Part shown: piece after piece, positions 50,170 through 63,476 of the stretch
Numbering within the stretch: the first letter of the stretch is position 1
Layout of the letters: the number at the start of each line of letters is the position of its first letter
From: Motacilla alba alba
Taxonomy: Eukaryota; Chordata; Aves; Passeriformes; Motacillidae
Length of the DNA: 64,000 nt
NCBI RefSeq assembly: GCF_015832195.1
Contig: NC_052046.1
Location: 14,562,161 to 14,626,160 of the forward strand
Reading direction: 5' to 3'
Translations under genes and position numbers: made by a program
The notes under the pieces: model-generated
Told to the model about the DNA's origin: nothing
What the model saw: only the letters and a program-made list of their open reading frames with translations
Databases searched by the model: none

Positions 50170-50512
50170 TAGCTTGGAGAAGAGAAGGCTCAGGAGAAAT
50201 TTTATCAGTGTGTGTAGGATGGAAAGAAGTGAAAGGTATTTGGCTAGGCCTATTTCAGTTGTATCCAGTGAGAGGAAATGGCAGAAATTGAAAACCAGTT
50301 AAGTTCTATTTGAAAGTTTTTGTTTGGTTGTTTTCTTCCTCGAATGGCAATTGAACTCCAGAACAGATTGCTCTAAGAGGGATGTGGAGTTTCCATCACT
50401 GGAAATACTTAAAACCAGATGGCTCAGCCCTGGGCAACCAGTTGTAGGTGACCCTGCCTTGAGCAGGATGAGTGGACTAGACAACAGGTGTCTTCCAACT
50501 TTTACCACTTTT
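50170..50512 (+). mobile_element. CR1 LINE 3' fragment
   Basis: The fragment opens with a translated FSLEKRRLRRNFISV-like stretch just after 50160, close to the CR1 ORF2 C-terminus, then continues through ATTGCTCTAAGAGGGATGTG, GTTTCCATCACTGGAAATAC and GTGTCTTCCAACTTTTACCA. It is diverged, and the terminal octamers are not evident. Confidence 0.8.
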
Positions 50513-52342
50513 GTAGAAATAAGTTAGTGGTCACATTGTAGGTCAGGCACTATGTCTAGGAGCAAACCATGTGCAAAGATTTGGGTAAATAGTGGGTATT
50601 GACCTGGACCTTCTCTCTTCTGATCTCTGTGTGGCTGTCCATGTTTGTGCATTTATTCAGCATAAATTTTACTTGATCTGCAGCTGCAAATGACTTACAT
50701 CTTCCTTTCTTGACAGAGCACTCACACCAAGAATACAGTTAAGACTATACACTGAATTTCTGTGTCTCCAGTTTTTTCTCAAGGTATGTTTGTCTGAGCT
50801 TCTTACCAATACTGTACTTCCTTACATATGACCTTTGACAGGCCCAGATGTCTTCCCGATTTCAGAATCTAGCAGTGGTGACTTGGTCCCTGTTGTCTGT
50901 ATAGGAGTGTTGGTTTGTTCTGCATACAAGCATAGATAGCAAATCCAAACATTTCCTGAAACTCCCAGTGGTAACTGCCAGAGTAGGACGCCTCCCTTTC
51001 TGAAGGTATGTAGGGTTTTACCTGTATGATTAATGATCCCCTCTAATCCAGTTATGGCTAAGAAGCTCATGTCAAATATTTTACTGTTGTTTCAATAGAG
51101 CAGATACGCCTACTCTCTGGAAAATCCTGTGCAAATACATAGACAGAACTTGCTGTAGAAAGCTTCTCAAGTTGATACTGAAAGCAAAGACGAATGAGGA
51201 AAACAGCAATGCCTGCTTCTTGAAGAAATCTTCCTGTAGCATAAAGATAAAATTGAGGTGGAGTTAAGAGTTATCCTCTTATTATCCTCTTTGGTAGCAT
51301 AATAAGATTTAGATTTGTAACTGTGTTTACACAAGAGATATGCACTTAGATGACTTTATTTTATAACTTTAAAAGAAATAACAAGGTATAATTTTATGTT
51401 GTTTCTTAATGACATGTTATTGATTTGGAATGGGCTATTTTCATTATTATATGGTATTCTTATTTGGAACTGAATATTAAAAAAAACAACTTGTATACTT
51501 AAGGTGTCAATAATGTAGGCTCCCACAGGGATGTTTTTAAATATATAATGGACTGGATTCCTAAATCCTAGTAGTAATTTTAATTGAATTGTATTATAGA
51601 TTTATCAGGTACATAGATATTTTGATGATTTTTGGACTCCTAAAGATGCTAACCTGCCTTTTCAAAATGTTCCACCAGATTTCATTACAATACAAATCTA
51701 AATAAAGCATTTGCTTGGACTGGGCAGTACAGAATTTCTGAAGCGTGCTGCTTTTCCCTCTTGTAAGCATATTGTTATGCTGACCATGAGCTGAATTAGA
51801 ACACAGCCAGCCTGGCGTTCAAGAGATACTAAACAAAATCAACATAATGACTGTGTGTTTGGACAACTGCTGTCTCTGGAGATACACCTTTTCTGAAAAT
51901 GTCATATGTGCACAAAGAATTATGGCTTAAATTACTCAACTGTATTTCTGTTGCAAGCCATTGGATTGACTCTGTGGATGAATGGAAGGAACTGGGCTGA
52001 AGTTTCAATGTCAAACGTGATACGGCCGTTTTACCTTCCATTTTGAGATGCCTAGGAAAGGGCAGGATGGACTGAAGCACTTTTCTGAATACAATTTGAG
52101 TTCAGTACTGTAAGGAAATGTTTGGGAAGACATAGTCAAGTCACCAATAAACAAGCTTAAAACTAAGTGAACTAAGAGTGAATTGTTCATCTGGCAGCTG
52201 TAAACAGAAATGTCTTTACAGGAGAGGATAGATTGTTTACATCATCTGAAAATTACCAACTTGAAAAATATTAGCTAGAGGGATTAAACTAATGCAAAAT
52301 GTGTGTTTCCATTGGTTAGGTAATAATATATTTGTTAAATAT

Positions 52343-52408
52343 GAGATAAAGCATCTCTGCTTTATCTCTGCGCTAGACAGAGATGCTCTAGCATCTCTGC
52401 GCTAGACA
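52343..52408. repeat. Nested inverted and direct repeat cluster
   Basis: GAGATAAAGCA/TGCTTTATCTC (52343-52353, 52358-52368; loop TCTC) and CAGAGATGCT/AGCATCTCTG (52378-52387, 52390-52399; loop CT) form two adjacent hairpins. ATCTCTGCGCTAGACA is directly repeated at 52364-52379 and 52393-52408. Confidence 0.92.
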
Positions 52409-54854
52409 TGCTCTTACTAAAATACGTGACCAAAATCCTACTGACACCCACTAGGGAACAGATTGACTGAAAGAGGGGTCTGCTGTCAGGTGTGTGTATG
52501 TGTTCAGAGATGGGGTGAGTCCAGGGCATTTGGATGCTGTGTATAGAGGAAAGGGTATGCGTGGGAAGCCTGTAGCAATCAGGTGAAGGATTCTTAGAAA
52601 AAAACCTTTTTTTTCCACCTTCATCCTTTCTACCCTCAGGCTTTCCAGCCTTTAGGATCCTCTGTGGCTCTTGCCTGTCTTCCCTCTTGAGAAAGTACAC
52701 CTTGATTCCCCCAAAGTCTTTCTGTTTAGATACTTTTGAGTGTCTCTGAGCTGCACATCCTGTGTTTCAGCTCAGGTGCGGTAGCCCAGGCAGCAGCCTC
52801 CACTGTCAATTCTGACAGCTCAGCCTCACAAATCCTGCGAGGGATCTTTGCTTCTCTCTCTTGTCCTTTAAAGGTACTTTGAAGTTTAGGTGAAGAATAT
52901 GGTTGCTAAAGCAGACTTCAGAAATATTCAATAGAGAAGCAGAGATGTATCTTACCTAATGAAAGAATGTTAACTAAAGCATAGATGTCTCATATGTAGT
53001 AGTTTCACCCCTTTTAGAGTCTGTGGAGGGAGAAACCCTTATGGAGAAAAATTCAGTCCTGAAATTTAATGTGTCTGCCACTGCTTGTTCAAAATAGTGT
53101 TGATACTTTCAATTTTCCTCTTTCATCTGGTGATTGCAGCTTTGATTCTTTCTTTCCTATAGTTTTAGTTTATTGTAAGCGTTCTGTAATGCTTAAGAAA
53201 TGATGACATGGGAAATAGATACTTTGTGTCCTTGTGGGCTGGTTATCCGAGTCCTTTTGAACTGCTTCAAAAGGAGAGCTGGACTGGGTAGTCAGGCTGG
53301 CTTTCCCCAGGCATTCATGCAGACATTTCTGTGTCCTTCAGAACATAAGGCATTGTTGTAAGCAGAAGAAATACTAATTATTTATAAAGAATCATAATAG
53401 TATCTCATTAACATTTTTTGCCTTGGTCTGAAACAAGAGGAGAAAGAGCTGGATAGACTTTTAAGTGTTCTCTTTTGGATTTTTAGTTCTGCTTGTTTCA
53501 GTTTTGTGGCTAGGGCTTGACTGTGTTTTTCTTTGACTTTTTTTTTTTTTTACTTTTTTCACTTGGCATTAGTTTTCTTTTTTTTTTCTTTGCTTGGCAG
53601 TCTTCAGCAATATTTGAAGGAGTGAGACTGTGGCATACTGAAAGCTTGAAAGCTATCATGCTTGGGAAGGTTATAGAATTTCATTAGGGAAAGTCAAGGA
53701 AATTTTTAGCTACATCCAATACTTTAAAATAAGTGTGCTCAGTTCCAGTCTTCAGAAATAGGATATTTAATTTCAAACCAGTTTTGAGGTAAGCAGTTTC
53801 AAAATCCTTTATTGTTTCCTGTGGAGAGTAGAATGGTTGTTATGGTATATAATCTGTTTGGCAGAAGAGGATAAATCATCACAGGATGAGAAAGAGCATA
53901 TAAATGGTGTACGGGCTGGAGCTGAAGTCTAGAGGGATGCAATGTTGACATCAGTGACAGAAGATTTAAAAGAGGCTGACAGTATTTCCATGGAGTTTTA
54001 CTGCTAAATTTTAATTATTAGTTATTACTTCTTAACGGTTTTTCATGGTGTTGCATACTGTTAACTTCAAAGATGACTCCCTATTGTTTGGATCTGATGC
54101 GGATTCTTCATTATGTGTGGCATCAACAAAAATTGAGTAAATTATAAATTATTATAAATGAATTTGTGAATTTATATTTTTTTATAAATTCAGGGGCTTT
54201 TCTTTATTTCTATATAAATATTAGAATGGAAGAAGTGTTTGCAGCATGACTTTCAGATGAGAACCTAATGGAAAGAAAGCCCCTCCCTTGAGAAATGGGT
54301 AATTTTTCCTTCAAATAACCACTCACTCATTTCACTGTCCTCTGGGGAAAAAAGAAAAATAAAAAATTAGAAAAGGAAAATGTTTATAGTACTGTAGATA
54401 CAATCAAGGAGATCATTTGCAGTTAGAGCAGCCTTATGTTCCTTACTTCACTGTCACTTCCAGGAAGATATTCTGCAAAGTTTCTGCTGCAGCTAACAGA
54501 ACAGAATTTGTAGTATTTCCAAATGGGTTTGGTCTAAACCTATATTTATGCATAGAGATGTCTTCTGATTACAATAGTACAATAAATAAAGTACTAATAG
54601 TCATGTTATTCATATTTGTTTCTTGTTTCTAAAAACCAGGGGAGCTCAATGCTTTGTGTTTACAAAAACCCCACAGCAACAAAACCAAACAAAAACCAGA
54701 ACCAACCAACCTGAAGAAAAGAGTAATAAATCATATATAGCCAACATAAGTTTAAAAATTAAAAATAGCCAGTTCCCTTTTTCTTCAACATTGATGTATT
54801 CTGTCATGAGATGCTTATATGGAAAGGTTAGAATGAGAACAGAATGTAATAAAG

Positions 54855-54920
54855 CTTTGAATTTAGCCTGGCTTTGAGTAGAAGGTTGGACTAAATTGCC
54901 TCCAGTGGTCCCTTCCTATT
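54855..54920 (+). mobile_element. CR1 terminal remnant
   Basis: GGTTGGACTAAATTGCCTCC followed by AGTGGTCCCTTCC resembles the last ~60 bases of CR1 (GGACTAGATGACCTCC-AGGTCCCTTCC). Only the end is present. Confidence 0.6.
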
Positions 54921-57039
54921 TACATCCATCTGTACTTTTACAAAGGGAAGGAGAGGGAAAGTGGGGGTAAATCACTGCTCTCATGAGTGAGACCTCTCTT
55001 ACGTTACCTCTCAGAGAATGTTTGTATAGTGTGGTTTCCTAGAGGACGTATGTGAAGGCATTTCTGCTGCATGACTGTAAAGTTATGTAAGTTATGTAGA
55101 CTTACACATGTAACAGTATTTTTAGGGGAAATATAAATTGTTAATGATTGGGATTGAATGTTTAAATAATAGCTCATTTGCTCACTGAAATTTTGAAAAT
55201 TTGTGGCAGAAGATGGATGACCTCTTCAATATCTGCTTGGGTAACCAGTTGTTGTTCTTTAAAAGAAATTTTAGTCACCCTGTCAGGAAGGAAAACTAAT
55301 CTGTTTGATTTAGGCAGCCGGTCACGCAAGGGGCACATAGGCAACAACACAGTTCAAATGTACTTTCTGAAAAGAGCCCCATGTACTGAAATAATTTGGG
55401 ATCAGCTTTTGGATGTTTCATAAGCAAAACCAAGGTTTAACTTCACCAAATAAATGCTTCACAATGAATAATGCACCAGGCTGTAGCGGTAAATGCCATT
55501 TGCTCAACCGCTTAACTATTCATCCTTCTGACCAAGGTTTATGGTGGTGTGAAATGCAGCTTAACTTTGCAAATATGGAATGTATAGTAAAATTATCCCC
55601 TTTTGTGAAATTAGAAGGAATAAGCTTCTGATGGGTGTTTATGTACTGTGCTGACAGATTATAAAAGATTAAAAGGAAATTTTAATGAAGAGAAAAGCAG
55701 CCCTTGCAGCTTCCAACCCTCATGATTAGAGGAGCAGAAGCTAGGGGATTTAGGAGGATTTAGCAAGATGAGGTAGATGGGGCAGGGAGATTATGACCTG
55801 CAATTGGAACCAGTTGCTTGTCTAACCCGTGTTTCCTTAGATAATGCATTTAGGGCTCCAGTTCTTTCAAAAACAGTGAGGGTGAAATGGGCAGAAGAAA
55901 CATCATCTTGAAGTGGTTTGAGGCTTATTTTCACTAATCAAGTAACAAAACACAAAAGGCAAACATAGGGTCAAAACAGTGTGTCAAACAAACAGAGAAA
56001 AATGCAGCATTTACTTTTCTATAAGGGGAATATTGCAAGTCACAGAGCAGTGCACTTGTTTTGCATACTTTTTGTGACAAAATCACCAAAAAGAGGCCTA
56101 AGACAATGCTTGGGATTATAACCTGAACTCTTCATTGTGTTTTTAGTATGTTGTCATAGTAAAGAAACTTGGTGTGTAATATGGGCATATATTGTTGTAT
56201 AAATTATTGAAACAGAAACATTTAGTTTAGACAGTAGTTATGCAAAATATGTATTACAGAATGCTGAAAGCATTTGAAGAATCCAAAAGGATATTGATGA
56301 ACAGCATTCATAATTACTAATGAATAAAAGTAATTTGTAAAAAGCTTAGTCATTAGGAAAAACTTGAAGTATTACTGCCATGATGCAATTTTTACAAAAC
56401 TGCTGAAGGATCACAAAGGATGAGTACAGAGCAGTCATTTTGCTCCCCATTGTTATATGGATTATGCCATTCATTATCCATCTCAAGTTCTGGGCAAATG
56501 TCACTTTAGCAGATAGGCTTATTTTCTATCCTTGTAAAAGGCCTGCCACAGCAATGCCCCAGAATAACTGGCCTTCCTCTGTCGTCAGTGGAGCTTCCCA
56601 TTTTACTGCATTCACAAGCTGTCTTGGGCTGAGAGCTCTGTGGAGAAATTTTTGACACTGTGCTTACTATTTTCCATTTAAAATCTCTATATTTTCCTGG
56701 AAACAGGATAGATGAAATTAATTTTTATATTACACACTTAAATAAAATTTCAGACCGTGTACTTGCACTTTTTTTTTAATTATTGCAGCTATTTTTTTAG
56801 GAGTTTTCTGATTTCTTACTCTGTCTCGGTATAATCTATTTTTCAAACCTAAACAAGAAAAAATACCTATAAAACAGAGTTTAGAGGTCATCTTAGGTTT
56901 TTACATTTGCAACCGTCAATACAAACCATCTTAAAAAGCAAAGCATTAGAATTGGAGCAGATGGATTGTTTCATTCAGGCATGTGGAATGAGTAGTAGGA
57001 ATTGGTTTGGACATCTGTTTATGCTCCTCTTGACCTCAG

Positions 57040-57130
57040 AGTACTTAGATACCTATGGTTTTAGGCATCTTTAGATACCTAAGTGACTAGGTGTATGTCA
57101 TTGGAACCCTAAATTCTCAGCTCAGTTGAT
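57040..57130. repeat. Possible ancient amniote repeat remnant
   Basis: Direct copies of TTAGATACCTA occur near 57045 and 57071, in text (GACCTCAGAGTACTTAGATA, then CCTAAGTGACTAGGTGT) resembling an old amniote interspersed repeat rich in TTAGGTRCCTAA. It is highly diverged and the class is not assigned. Confidence 0.3.
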
Positions 57131-57740
57131 AATTATGCCACTGGAGTATCAGCCATTCAGGTAGTACAGAGGTAGTTAAGGACTGAAGTCCATTCAGGCC
57201 ACTTGAGAGCCATACCTAAAAGCGGAGACTCAGAGGCCATCCTCAGCAATTCTCATATTCATAGGCATTCCTTGGTCTATTGAGCATGTGAAGACAATCC
57301 TGGAGAGATGCAATAAAATAGAAGTGGCCTTTTCTGAGGCAAAAAGATGAACTAGACTTTGCATTATTCTACTCATGGCTAAGCAGTTTTCCAAGAATGC
57401 AGAAGGCCATTGCTGAAAATTTTGCTGACCTGGGTTTGCAGAAGAGTTTTAAATCTCTGTTTTGCAGAATCTGGAGAGGTTCTTAACCATTGGAACATTG
57501 ATTTTGAGTTTTGCCCAGTTATACTTTTTGTAATTTCAGAAGAGGAACTTGAGTGATACCTTTTTGGAAAAAATGAAGCAGTGTCAAGAAGGCTAACCTT
57601 GAATAGATATTCAAAGCACCAGTTTGGAGTAAGTATATCAGATATTGAAGTGAAGGCAGTCTTGCCATGGTCTCATTACAATTCTCTATCCTACTTTCCG
57701 AGTGGATAAATAGTTGTAATGACTTCACTTCTTATTTTAG

Positions 57741-57822
57741 GAAGGTGAGTACCTAATTGTCAGGATTGAAGAGATTAATACAAACGATGTAACAGAGGGG
57801 TCTCCTTGTGGCCATCATCTTC
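57741..57822 (+). other. Candidate isolated exon (unidentified)
   Basis: Acceptor TTCTTATTTTAG, 82 bases open in a single frame (EGEYLIVRIEEINTNDV, then TEGSPCGHHLR), donor C|GTAAGT matching the consensus perfectly. The other two frames have early stops. The peptide is not recognised and no adjoining exons were located. Confidence 0.22.
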
Positions 57823-58598
57823 GTAAGTAACACCGTCTCACACATCTCCTAATTGTTTCACTCCTGGCTAGTGTAGGTGACTTCAATTCATCTGGGCTCA
57901 GATTCCTGGTTTTGCTGAAGTTAGATGGAAGCTGTACATCTGAATACACCTTTTGAATTGGAAGCTTAGCAATCAACTAACAAAATCTCCAATGTTCCAA
58001 CTTTCATGAAGACTGAGAATCTTGATTTTACAACCTGAGACAACTGTATTATGTTTCCTGAGACCATCTCTGGCGCAATAATGAATATTAAACTATTCCT
58101 TAGATCTGCAGAGTATTAAGCATGTGGGTGTTAAATCTGGTTTTACAGGATTGAAAGAGTCAAGAAAATTGTGCTTAGTGCTGAAGGGAGTTACAGCTCA
58201 AGTTTTAATTTCTGTTCATTGACAGTCTAGTGAATTATTTACCTATTTACTTTTGAAAAGTTCTGTGTAGGGAACTATCACAGAACACTGTTTTTTACTC
58301 ATCACAGCTGAAATTTGGCAATTTAACAAGAGGAAGAAATAAATAAGTATGCACTAATGGGAACTGACTTTAGAACCATGTTGACCAAACATAGCAAGTT
58401 TCCCCATGAACTTTAAGCTACAAATAATATCTCCACAATTATTTGAGGGAAATTTAGTTCAGACAACATTGCAGATTGGAAGAAGTGTTCAGAAGCTATT
58501 CTAATTTTATTCTGGCTATTTTTATTTTTTATTTGCTCAAAAAAATACTTCATCTCTACAAACTTGATCAACTTACATTCTTGCACCATCCTGGGTAG

Positions 58599-58601
<3 letters not shown>

Positions 58602-58650
<49 letters not shown>
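58602..58650 (+). repeat. (TTA)n microsatellite
   Basis: About 16 perfect TTA units between GTAGTTG and TTGCAC. It is uninterrupted, so length is probably variable between individuals. Confidence 0.97.
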
Positions 58651-58651
<1 letters not shown>

Positions 58652-61600
58652 GCACTTTTTCAAGTAATGGGGATTATGTTAATAGCTGTGATAGCCTCTG
58701 TACTTTAGAACAATCAATATGAATGAACTTACACTGATTTTCATGAAGTTGGAGAGTTATTACTAGTATTTGAGTCAACTTGTTTATATTTTGTTGGTGT
58801 CTGTATGCTAAATTATATATATTTTGCAGATATGTACAAAATGAAGTCTTTTAATTTCTGTATGCTGATACCATGTATTATACTTAAGCATTAAAAGCTA
58901 CAAATAAGGCTTGATTCAGGCAATTTTCCTATTTTGTGTTCAAGTACCTGATATTAGAATTTGGCACAAGTTCTCTTAGGTTGTGAACATTAAAGGTAAG
59001 GGTCATAGTGTGCTGTTAAGGGCAACAACAAAAATAATTTATGATCCTATTGGCTCAAGGCAAAGTTGAGGCTACCTTTGTCATCTTCTTTTCTGTTAGA
59101 CAGCTATAGAGTAAAATGGTAGGAGACAACTTCTAGAAAAATCCATAACAATATTCTGAACAAACTGTGCTTGTACAGGTAACTGAACCTTATGAAGATT
59201 CACTGTTGGGTGTTCCTTTTGTTCCTCTTTATCTTTCTGTTTTCTCTGTGAGATTAGTTTTGGCTTTGTTAACTGGAAACAATGGGGTCATGTTGAAAGT
59301 GTTGAAATTCCCTTGTTTAGACATTTTAATTTTTTTGACGTTATTGTAACCTTTCCACTGAACCAGATGTGCTACCAGCCTTCACTGCTTTTCTTGAAGG
59401 CTTCTATAAAATTACTGAAATAAAGATGAGCTGTTGGTATTCTTTTCTTCCTTGATGTTTAAAAATGCACATCTCAAGTTTTTGAAACCACCCATTTTGC
59501 AATCAAAGTGTCACTGTGCCAGCCTGATGTCTTTTGTCCACCTGGGAGGAAAAGGTATTGGTAATGCTTTATCGGGGATGAATGATACTTGAATGGTTTT
59601 GATATTTGTTTCACTCACAATTGTATGGTGGTGTGATACTCTGAAACAAGTTCAGATCTTCGTGCTGTTCTCTCCTGCATATCTTGCATGCCATTCATTA
59701 TCAATCTGACTTGCTCTTTTTCCTATAGTTTCCCCCTCAGCATAACTTATTCACACAGGAGCTCCAAGATACTTGTTAGAGTTGCATGTGAAATACATCA
59801 GATTTTGATATCAAGCTGTGACTTTTGACTGTGAAGAGCTTATAAGATGGTTTAAAACAGAAATAATTTTACAAGACACTGAAGCCATGAGACTTGGACA
59901 CCTTGACATATTATGTCTGGATTTTTTGCAGCTGTTGAAAGACCAGTTGCAAAATAAGTGGAATTGACATATTTGATTTCAGTTCCTGTTTCCACAGTTT
60001 AGTAGTTTAACCAAGGAACTACTGGGATGGTATAGTTTAAACTATTATGTGATCAGTAGTAAAAAAAACAAATGGAGGAATGATCTCTATGTATGTTTTA
60101 TTTAAAAATATGTAAAGATACACAAATATGTAAAAAGACACAAATCAGCTTTGTCACAGTTGTTTCTCATTTATCATATGAAGAATGAGGTTTGTTTCCA
60201 TGGTAATGAGCCCTTTGTATCTGATATTTAAGTTCAGAATTGTGCTAAGACCTTCTGGAGACTAAACTGCATCAGACCACTTTGGTTTATTCTTAGAGCT
60301 TGATGAAGTTCTATGACAACATTAAATAAAGAAAAAATTAGTTTGTGAGGCTGGAGTGCTCAGCATTGAAGAGAATGTGTGTCTTGCAGGGACTTGGATT
60401 CATCAAAGATTTAGGTTCTTCAAATGCTAAAACATCTTCCTCCATACAGGTGCTTTTTACTGATGGTATTGGAGAAGAGACAGCATCTATTTGGACATTT
60501 GGTATATGTAGGAAATCTGTGGATGAAAGTGCATTTCTGCCTTTTTTGAAAAATAGGATGCTAATTTCTCCTTTCTTGTGAAATCAAGCTTTAAATTGAG
60601 GGAATCTTTCCTTTTACTCCTGACCCATTTTTCTTGATAATAAATGGTTATTGCTATCTTGGAGAAATAGGTATACTAAAGCTTCCTAACAGTAGCTAAA
60701 AATACTAGGAGGACAATTTAACCTTTCACAACATTATATTATTGTGATTTTGTAGATGTTATCATTCTGATGAAAGGAGCAAGCGGTAAAGCTATTTGGA
60801 TAGGTTGACAACAAGCTCGTTCATGAAACAAAACCTAGATAAAATTGGGCCATTGAGAGAGATGGTTTTACATCTTGGAAAGCAGAATTTTATTATTAGT
60901 TAGCATATAGTGTTCAAAATTATCTATAGCCAGAATTTGAGTTGTAAAGAGTGGCTTGGATCATTTTGATTTCTTGAACAACAAAAAAACTCCTAAAAGA
61001 AAATGAAAGGAAAATGGATTTTTTTCTTGAAGCGAAGAAGAAGAGGGAATATGTCCTAAGCATTCATCCCTTCTTGTCTTAATCCTATGGTTCAGAAAGA
61101 TGGAAGGCAAAAGAAAAAGGCTGTAATACTTATTAGCTATTTGAATAAATGTTATTTCTTTCATCTAATATTATGTCTACAGTACTTGCAATTTATAGAT
61201 AATTCCATGCAGCATAAAAATAAGCTAAAATAATTATTTGCTCAGCTCTAGTTAAGCAATTGTTCATGGTGCTGGGTATTATGAGGACAGTGATATATTA
61301 GTTCCAGGAATTGTGTCTTAAAGCAAAACTGCAGTCAGCCACTGTGCAAGCAGTTTGAGGGTGCACAGGATTTCCATTCAAAATCACTATATGAGCCTCT
61401 GGTGCAGATTTCATGTTTTTATCCAAATTAGAGGGAAGGTCAGTGCTCAGTCTTTGCCACCAGAGGTCTTCAAAGAACATATTACAGATATTTTTTCAAT
61501 GGCTGAAAACGAGAGGTGTATCATACAGCCACTGCTGACAGAAGTAGTTGGAAGTAATTTACTCAAGTACTTCAAGTAATTTTTTTGTCTGAGACAGAAT

Positions 61601-63193
61601 CTGTTCCTGTCAGAATTGCTGCTGGAAAATTGAAACAGCTCTGCTTGCTTTTCATCCCTGACTGGATGAGTCGCTTTCTACTCCTCTGCTTGATATTACA
61701 GAGACTTTAATAGTGATGAGTTAACAAGACATTCTGATTATCTCTTGAACACATGTAACCAGAACAGATATTTTGGCAAGAAAAATTTTGTGTTCCCTCA
61801 ATTGGTTACTTAGGAATGCTTTGGACAGCAGTGAGGGGACAGGACAGAGGTGCTGAGGGTGACCTTGTGGAGGAGGTTCTCCCTGGCCAGACCTTCCTGC
61901 AGCACTCACAGTGCAGAGCCCAGCTCTCAGAGGAGCTTTTTCTGGCCTTGACCTGAAGCCCCCTCTCTGGGTTAGAATGCATAGTCTGGTATTTTGGATC
62001 TGCCTTTTTGAATACTGTGGGACAAATATATTTCTCATGCACCCTTTATACCTTCCCTCCATGCTTAAGGAGGGGAAAACATTTCTGGTAAAGTAATTCA
62101 TTTTCAAAACTAGGTCCTTCCTTTTTCATTGGCTTTGTATTAGCATGTGGTGATCTTTTACAGTACAATAATGCAAAAAAGATATAATTGCGTTTCTGTT
62201 CTGAAATAAATTCCCAGTGATACTGTAGGTCTTTTAAGCTCATCTGAATAAAGTCAATACTTCAGTTGAAAGAAAGTGTTCGCTCATGTAAAGATTTGTT
62301 GGTTATAACTCGTAAGTAATTCTTTTTTTCATAAATGAAGACTCAGATGATTTTTTTTTCATTTTTACTGAATGGAAAAAGCAACAGGGAAGGAACAAGG
62401 GAATTTTATTATTCTGTTTCCATTTTTGGTCTTTGTGTCTGAAAATGGTAATTATTTTGGCTGTGAATATGATAGGGTATCACTGAGAGTTTATTAGAGT
62501 AAGAAGGATGAAAAAGGGGATGGAACCTTGATACTGCTGTGCATGGTGATGTGGATATCCTGAAGAAGAGGAGAGCTGCAGTATTAGACTCCAGTTGTGT
62601 TACAGATGAGAACAACCTCCTCTTTACCTGTCTCCCAAGTCTCTGCTTGAGTCCTATTAACGCCAAATAAATGCCCTTTTCTAGTAGTGGGTCCCCCACA
62701 GGGAGGAACTTCTAGCAGAAAAATGCAGGCTGGACAATAAACTTAGGTGGCTGTCTTCAGCCAGTGTTCCCTCTGCACCCTAAGTGTGTTAGACCATGTC
62801 TGGGCACAGGGCACAGCTGTCCCTATTCCCACTGGGGCTCTTGGTTTTGATTTTGCTGGAGAAATGCTGTTCTAAGCCAGCACCTTCCAAATATCATTGG
62901 CTTCATATGTGGCTGTGATGCCATCACAGGGCAACAGTTTTACTGTCTGATTTTTGGAATTTGGGAACTTTTATATGCCACTTACATGGGTTGCTACTAC
63001 TGTAATGAAAGCCTTAGAGGAAGCATCAGCTTCCAGCTATACAGCTGGCACATTTTGGAGTTGGATGTAGTCCTTGATAAAGAGAAAAGTCAAGCAAGCT
63101 GTCATACTGTAGCTGAAATTTTTAGGAATATATTTCAATGCAAGTTTGGGGAGAGCTCCTCACAGCCCAGGCTGTTCATGAAAATACTGTCAG
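58651..63193. other. Intergenic, no feature recognised
   Basis: AT-rich DNA. The 61800-61970 part is richer in G+C (GAGGGGACAGGACAGAGGTGC) but not assignable. No exon chain found. Confidence 0.5.
60106..60141 (+). repeat. 18-bp tandem duplication
   Basis: AAATATGTAAAGATACAC followed directly by AAATATGTAAAAAGACAC, two near-identical 18-base units with two mismatches. Confidence 0.85.
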
Positions 63194-63233
63194 TGTATTT
63201 TATCCCATCCATGATTGGTTGGGATAAAATACA
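63194..63233. repeat. 14-bp perfect inverted repeat, 12-base loop
   Basis: TGTATTTTATCCCA (63194-63207) pairs perfectly with TGGGATAAAATACA (63220-63233) around a 12-base loop. Confidence 0.93.
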
Positions 63234-63392
63234 TGGACTCCTGGAGGAAGTAAAGCAAATTAGAAAACAAAAACACTTGATTTAGTACTGTATACTGAGA
63301 GCTTTGATATGTGTGGTACCAACAGATATTTATTTTTTAAAAGAAAAAGCAAGAAAAAAATTGTGCTTGATGTAGTGAACAGTTAACAGGTT

Positions 63393-63476
63393 TAATAGGA
63401 CATACCAAACACTTAATAGAACATACTAAATAGTTAATAGAACATACCAAAAAGTAATAAGAACATATGAAGAGTA
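63393..63476 (+). repeat. Four-unit 21-bp tandem array
   Basis: Units start at 63393, 63414, 63435 and 63456. The first three share TAATAGRACATACYAAAnAnT, and the fourth is more diverged (AATAAGAACATATGAAGAGT). The period is exactly 21 for the first three units. Confidence 0.85.

Larger units (their letters stand above)
50513..57039. other. Intergenic, mostly unassigned
   Basis: AT-rich with T runs at 53540-53590 and the repeat cluster near 52343. No gene seen. The CR1 tail at 54855 is the only recognised element in the right half. Confidence 0.5.

Noticed and set aside
60345..60581. 78-codon plus-strand frame
   Set aside because: No recognised domain or splice context.
62986..63285. 99-codon plus-strand frame as a gene
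   Set aside because: No similarity, no conserved motif, and it contains a 14-bp inverted repeat; treated as non-coding.
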